Shown here in pieces: positions 5,124 to 5,767 of a stretch of DNA of 5,767 nt. Position 1 is the first letter of the stretch. Every line of letters begins with the position of its first letter. A program made the translations under genes and the position numbers. The notes beneath the pieces are model-generated. The model was given only the letters and a program-made list of their open reading frames with translations, had not been told where the DNA came from and did not search any database. Origin of the DNA: Chloroflexota bacterium (lineage in GTDB: Bacteria; Chloroflexota; Anaerolineae; Anaerolineales; Villigracilaceae); assembly GCA_021823555.1 (NCBI GenBank), contig JAKANW010000225.1, forward strand, positions 1 through 5,767, read 5' to 3'.

Positions 5124-5767
5124 ATGCGCGTTATTGGCACAGCAGGTCACGTTGACCACGGAAAGTCCACCCTCATCGCCGCGCTCACCGGTGTCCATCC
5201 CGACCGGCTCAAGGAAGAGCAGGCACGCGAGATGACAATTGATCTCGGGTTCGGCTGGCTCACGCTGCCGAACGGTGAAGAGATCGGCATCGTGGATGTG
5301 CCCGGTCACCGCGACTTCATCGAAAACATGCTGGCTGGCATCGGGGGCATCGACGCGGCGCTGCTCGTCATCGCCGCGGATGAAGGCGTGATGCCGCAGA
5401 CGACAGAACATCTCGCCATTTTGGACCTGCTCCAAATCCCTGCCGGTCTCGTTGTGCTGACCAAGACCGACCTCGCCCCGGACTCCAACTGGCTGGATCT
5501 GGTCGAAACGGACATTCGCTCCACTTTGAGAGAGACCGTGCTCCAAGACGCACCCATTCTGCGCGTCTCAGCCAAGAATCGATCGGGCCTCGACAAACTG
5601 ATCGCGGCCATCCAATCCCTTCTGCAAACCAAACCCGCCCGCCTCGACCTGGGACGTCCGCGCCTGCCCATTGACCGCGTCTTCACTATGCCGGGCTTCG
5701 GCACCGTTGTCACCGGCACGTTGACAGACGGCGCGCTCGCCCTTGGCGACGAAGTGGAAATTTTGCC
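5124..5767 (+). CDS. selB: Selenocysteine-specific elongation factor SelB (5' part)
   Basis: SelB is the EF-Tu-like GTPase that carries selenocysteyl-tRNA(Sec) to in-frame UGA codons marked by a SECIS hairpin. The window holds 214 codons and the gene runs off the end; a full SelB is usually about 600-640 residues. The G domain is complete: P-loop GHVDHGKS (8-15), switch I with DRLKEEQAREMTIDLGF, DVPGH (58-62), TKTD (113-116, in place of NKxD) and SAK (149-151). Domain II begins at about residue 175 with PIDRVFTMPGFGTVVTGTL. The DRLKEE plus TIDLGF wording separates SelB from EF-Tu and other translational GTPases. The C-terminal winged helices that bind SECIS RNA lie beyond the window. The ATG at 5124 gives the expected short lead into the first beta strand (MRVIGTAGH). 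selA and the tRNA(Sec) gene are not in view. Confidence 0.95.
   Translation, partial: MRVIGTAGHVDHGKSTLIAALTGVHPDRLKEEQAREMTIDLGFGWLTLPNGEEIGIVDVPGHRDFIENMLAGIGGIDAALLVIAADEGVMPQTTEHLAILDLLQIPAGLVVLTKTDLAPDSNWLDLVETDIRSTLRETVLQDAPILRVSAKNRSGLDKLIAAIQSLLQTKPARLDLGRPRLPIDRVFTMPGFGTVVTGTLTDGALALGDEVEIL

Noticed and set aside
4767..5546. 259-codon open frame on the minus strand across the coiled-coil gene end and selB
   Set aside because: It is antisense to two well-supported genes, shows no recognisable domain, and is typical of GC-rich codon shadows.

Overview
The window carries four genes, all on the + strand: the last codons of cydB, a complete fused cydDC gene, a complete gene for an unrecognised coiled-coil protein, and the 5' part of selB. 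Gene content, the selB wording (an REMTIDLGF switch I) and the dispersed short repeats fit a Chloroflexota bacterium of the Anaerolineae type. That placement rests on pattern memory, not on a database search.

Layout. Positions 2-85 encode the C-terminal 27 residues of cytochrome bd oxidase subunit II. A 74-bp gap follows, holding a perfect 11-bp hairpin with a T-run and an overlapping TATAAT box. Positions 160-3783 encode a 1207-residue CydD-CydC fusion with two transmembrane domains and two intact ATPase domains. A second 74-bp gap holds another TATAAT box and a GC-rich hairpin with a T-run that touches the ribosome binding site of the next gene. Positions 3858-5054 encode a 398-residue, almost entirely helical protein. 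After a purine-rich leader, selB starts at 5124 and runs off the window end with its G domain complete.

How the genes work together. CydDC is the ABC exporter needed to assemble the cytochrome bd oxidase partly encoded by cydB, so the left half is a respiratory-oxidase assembly locus. SelB delivers selenocysteyl-tRNA to UGA codons, so the host probably makes selenoproteins. The coiled-coil gene lies between the two and has no assignable role.

What stands out. The cydDC reading frame is broken up by four in-frame islands of 7-bp repeats plus one copy of a dispersed element, all at domain linkers or a variable loop. The CydC half has Thr where E. coli CydC has its heme-ligand His. I see no defence system, mobile element, CRISPR array or RNA gene, and no convincing sign of a wholly new system. 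The repeat-invaded cydDC and the coiled-coil protein are the most worthwhile leads.
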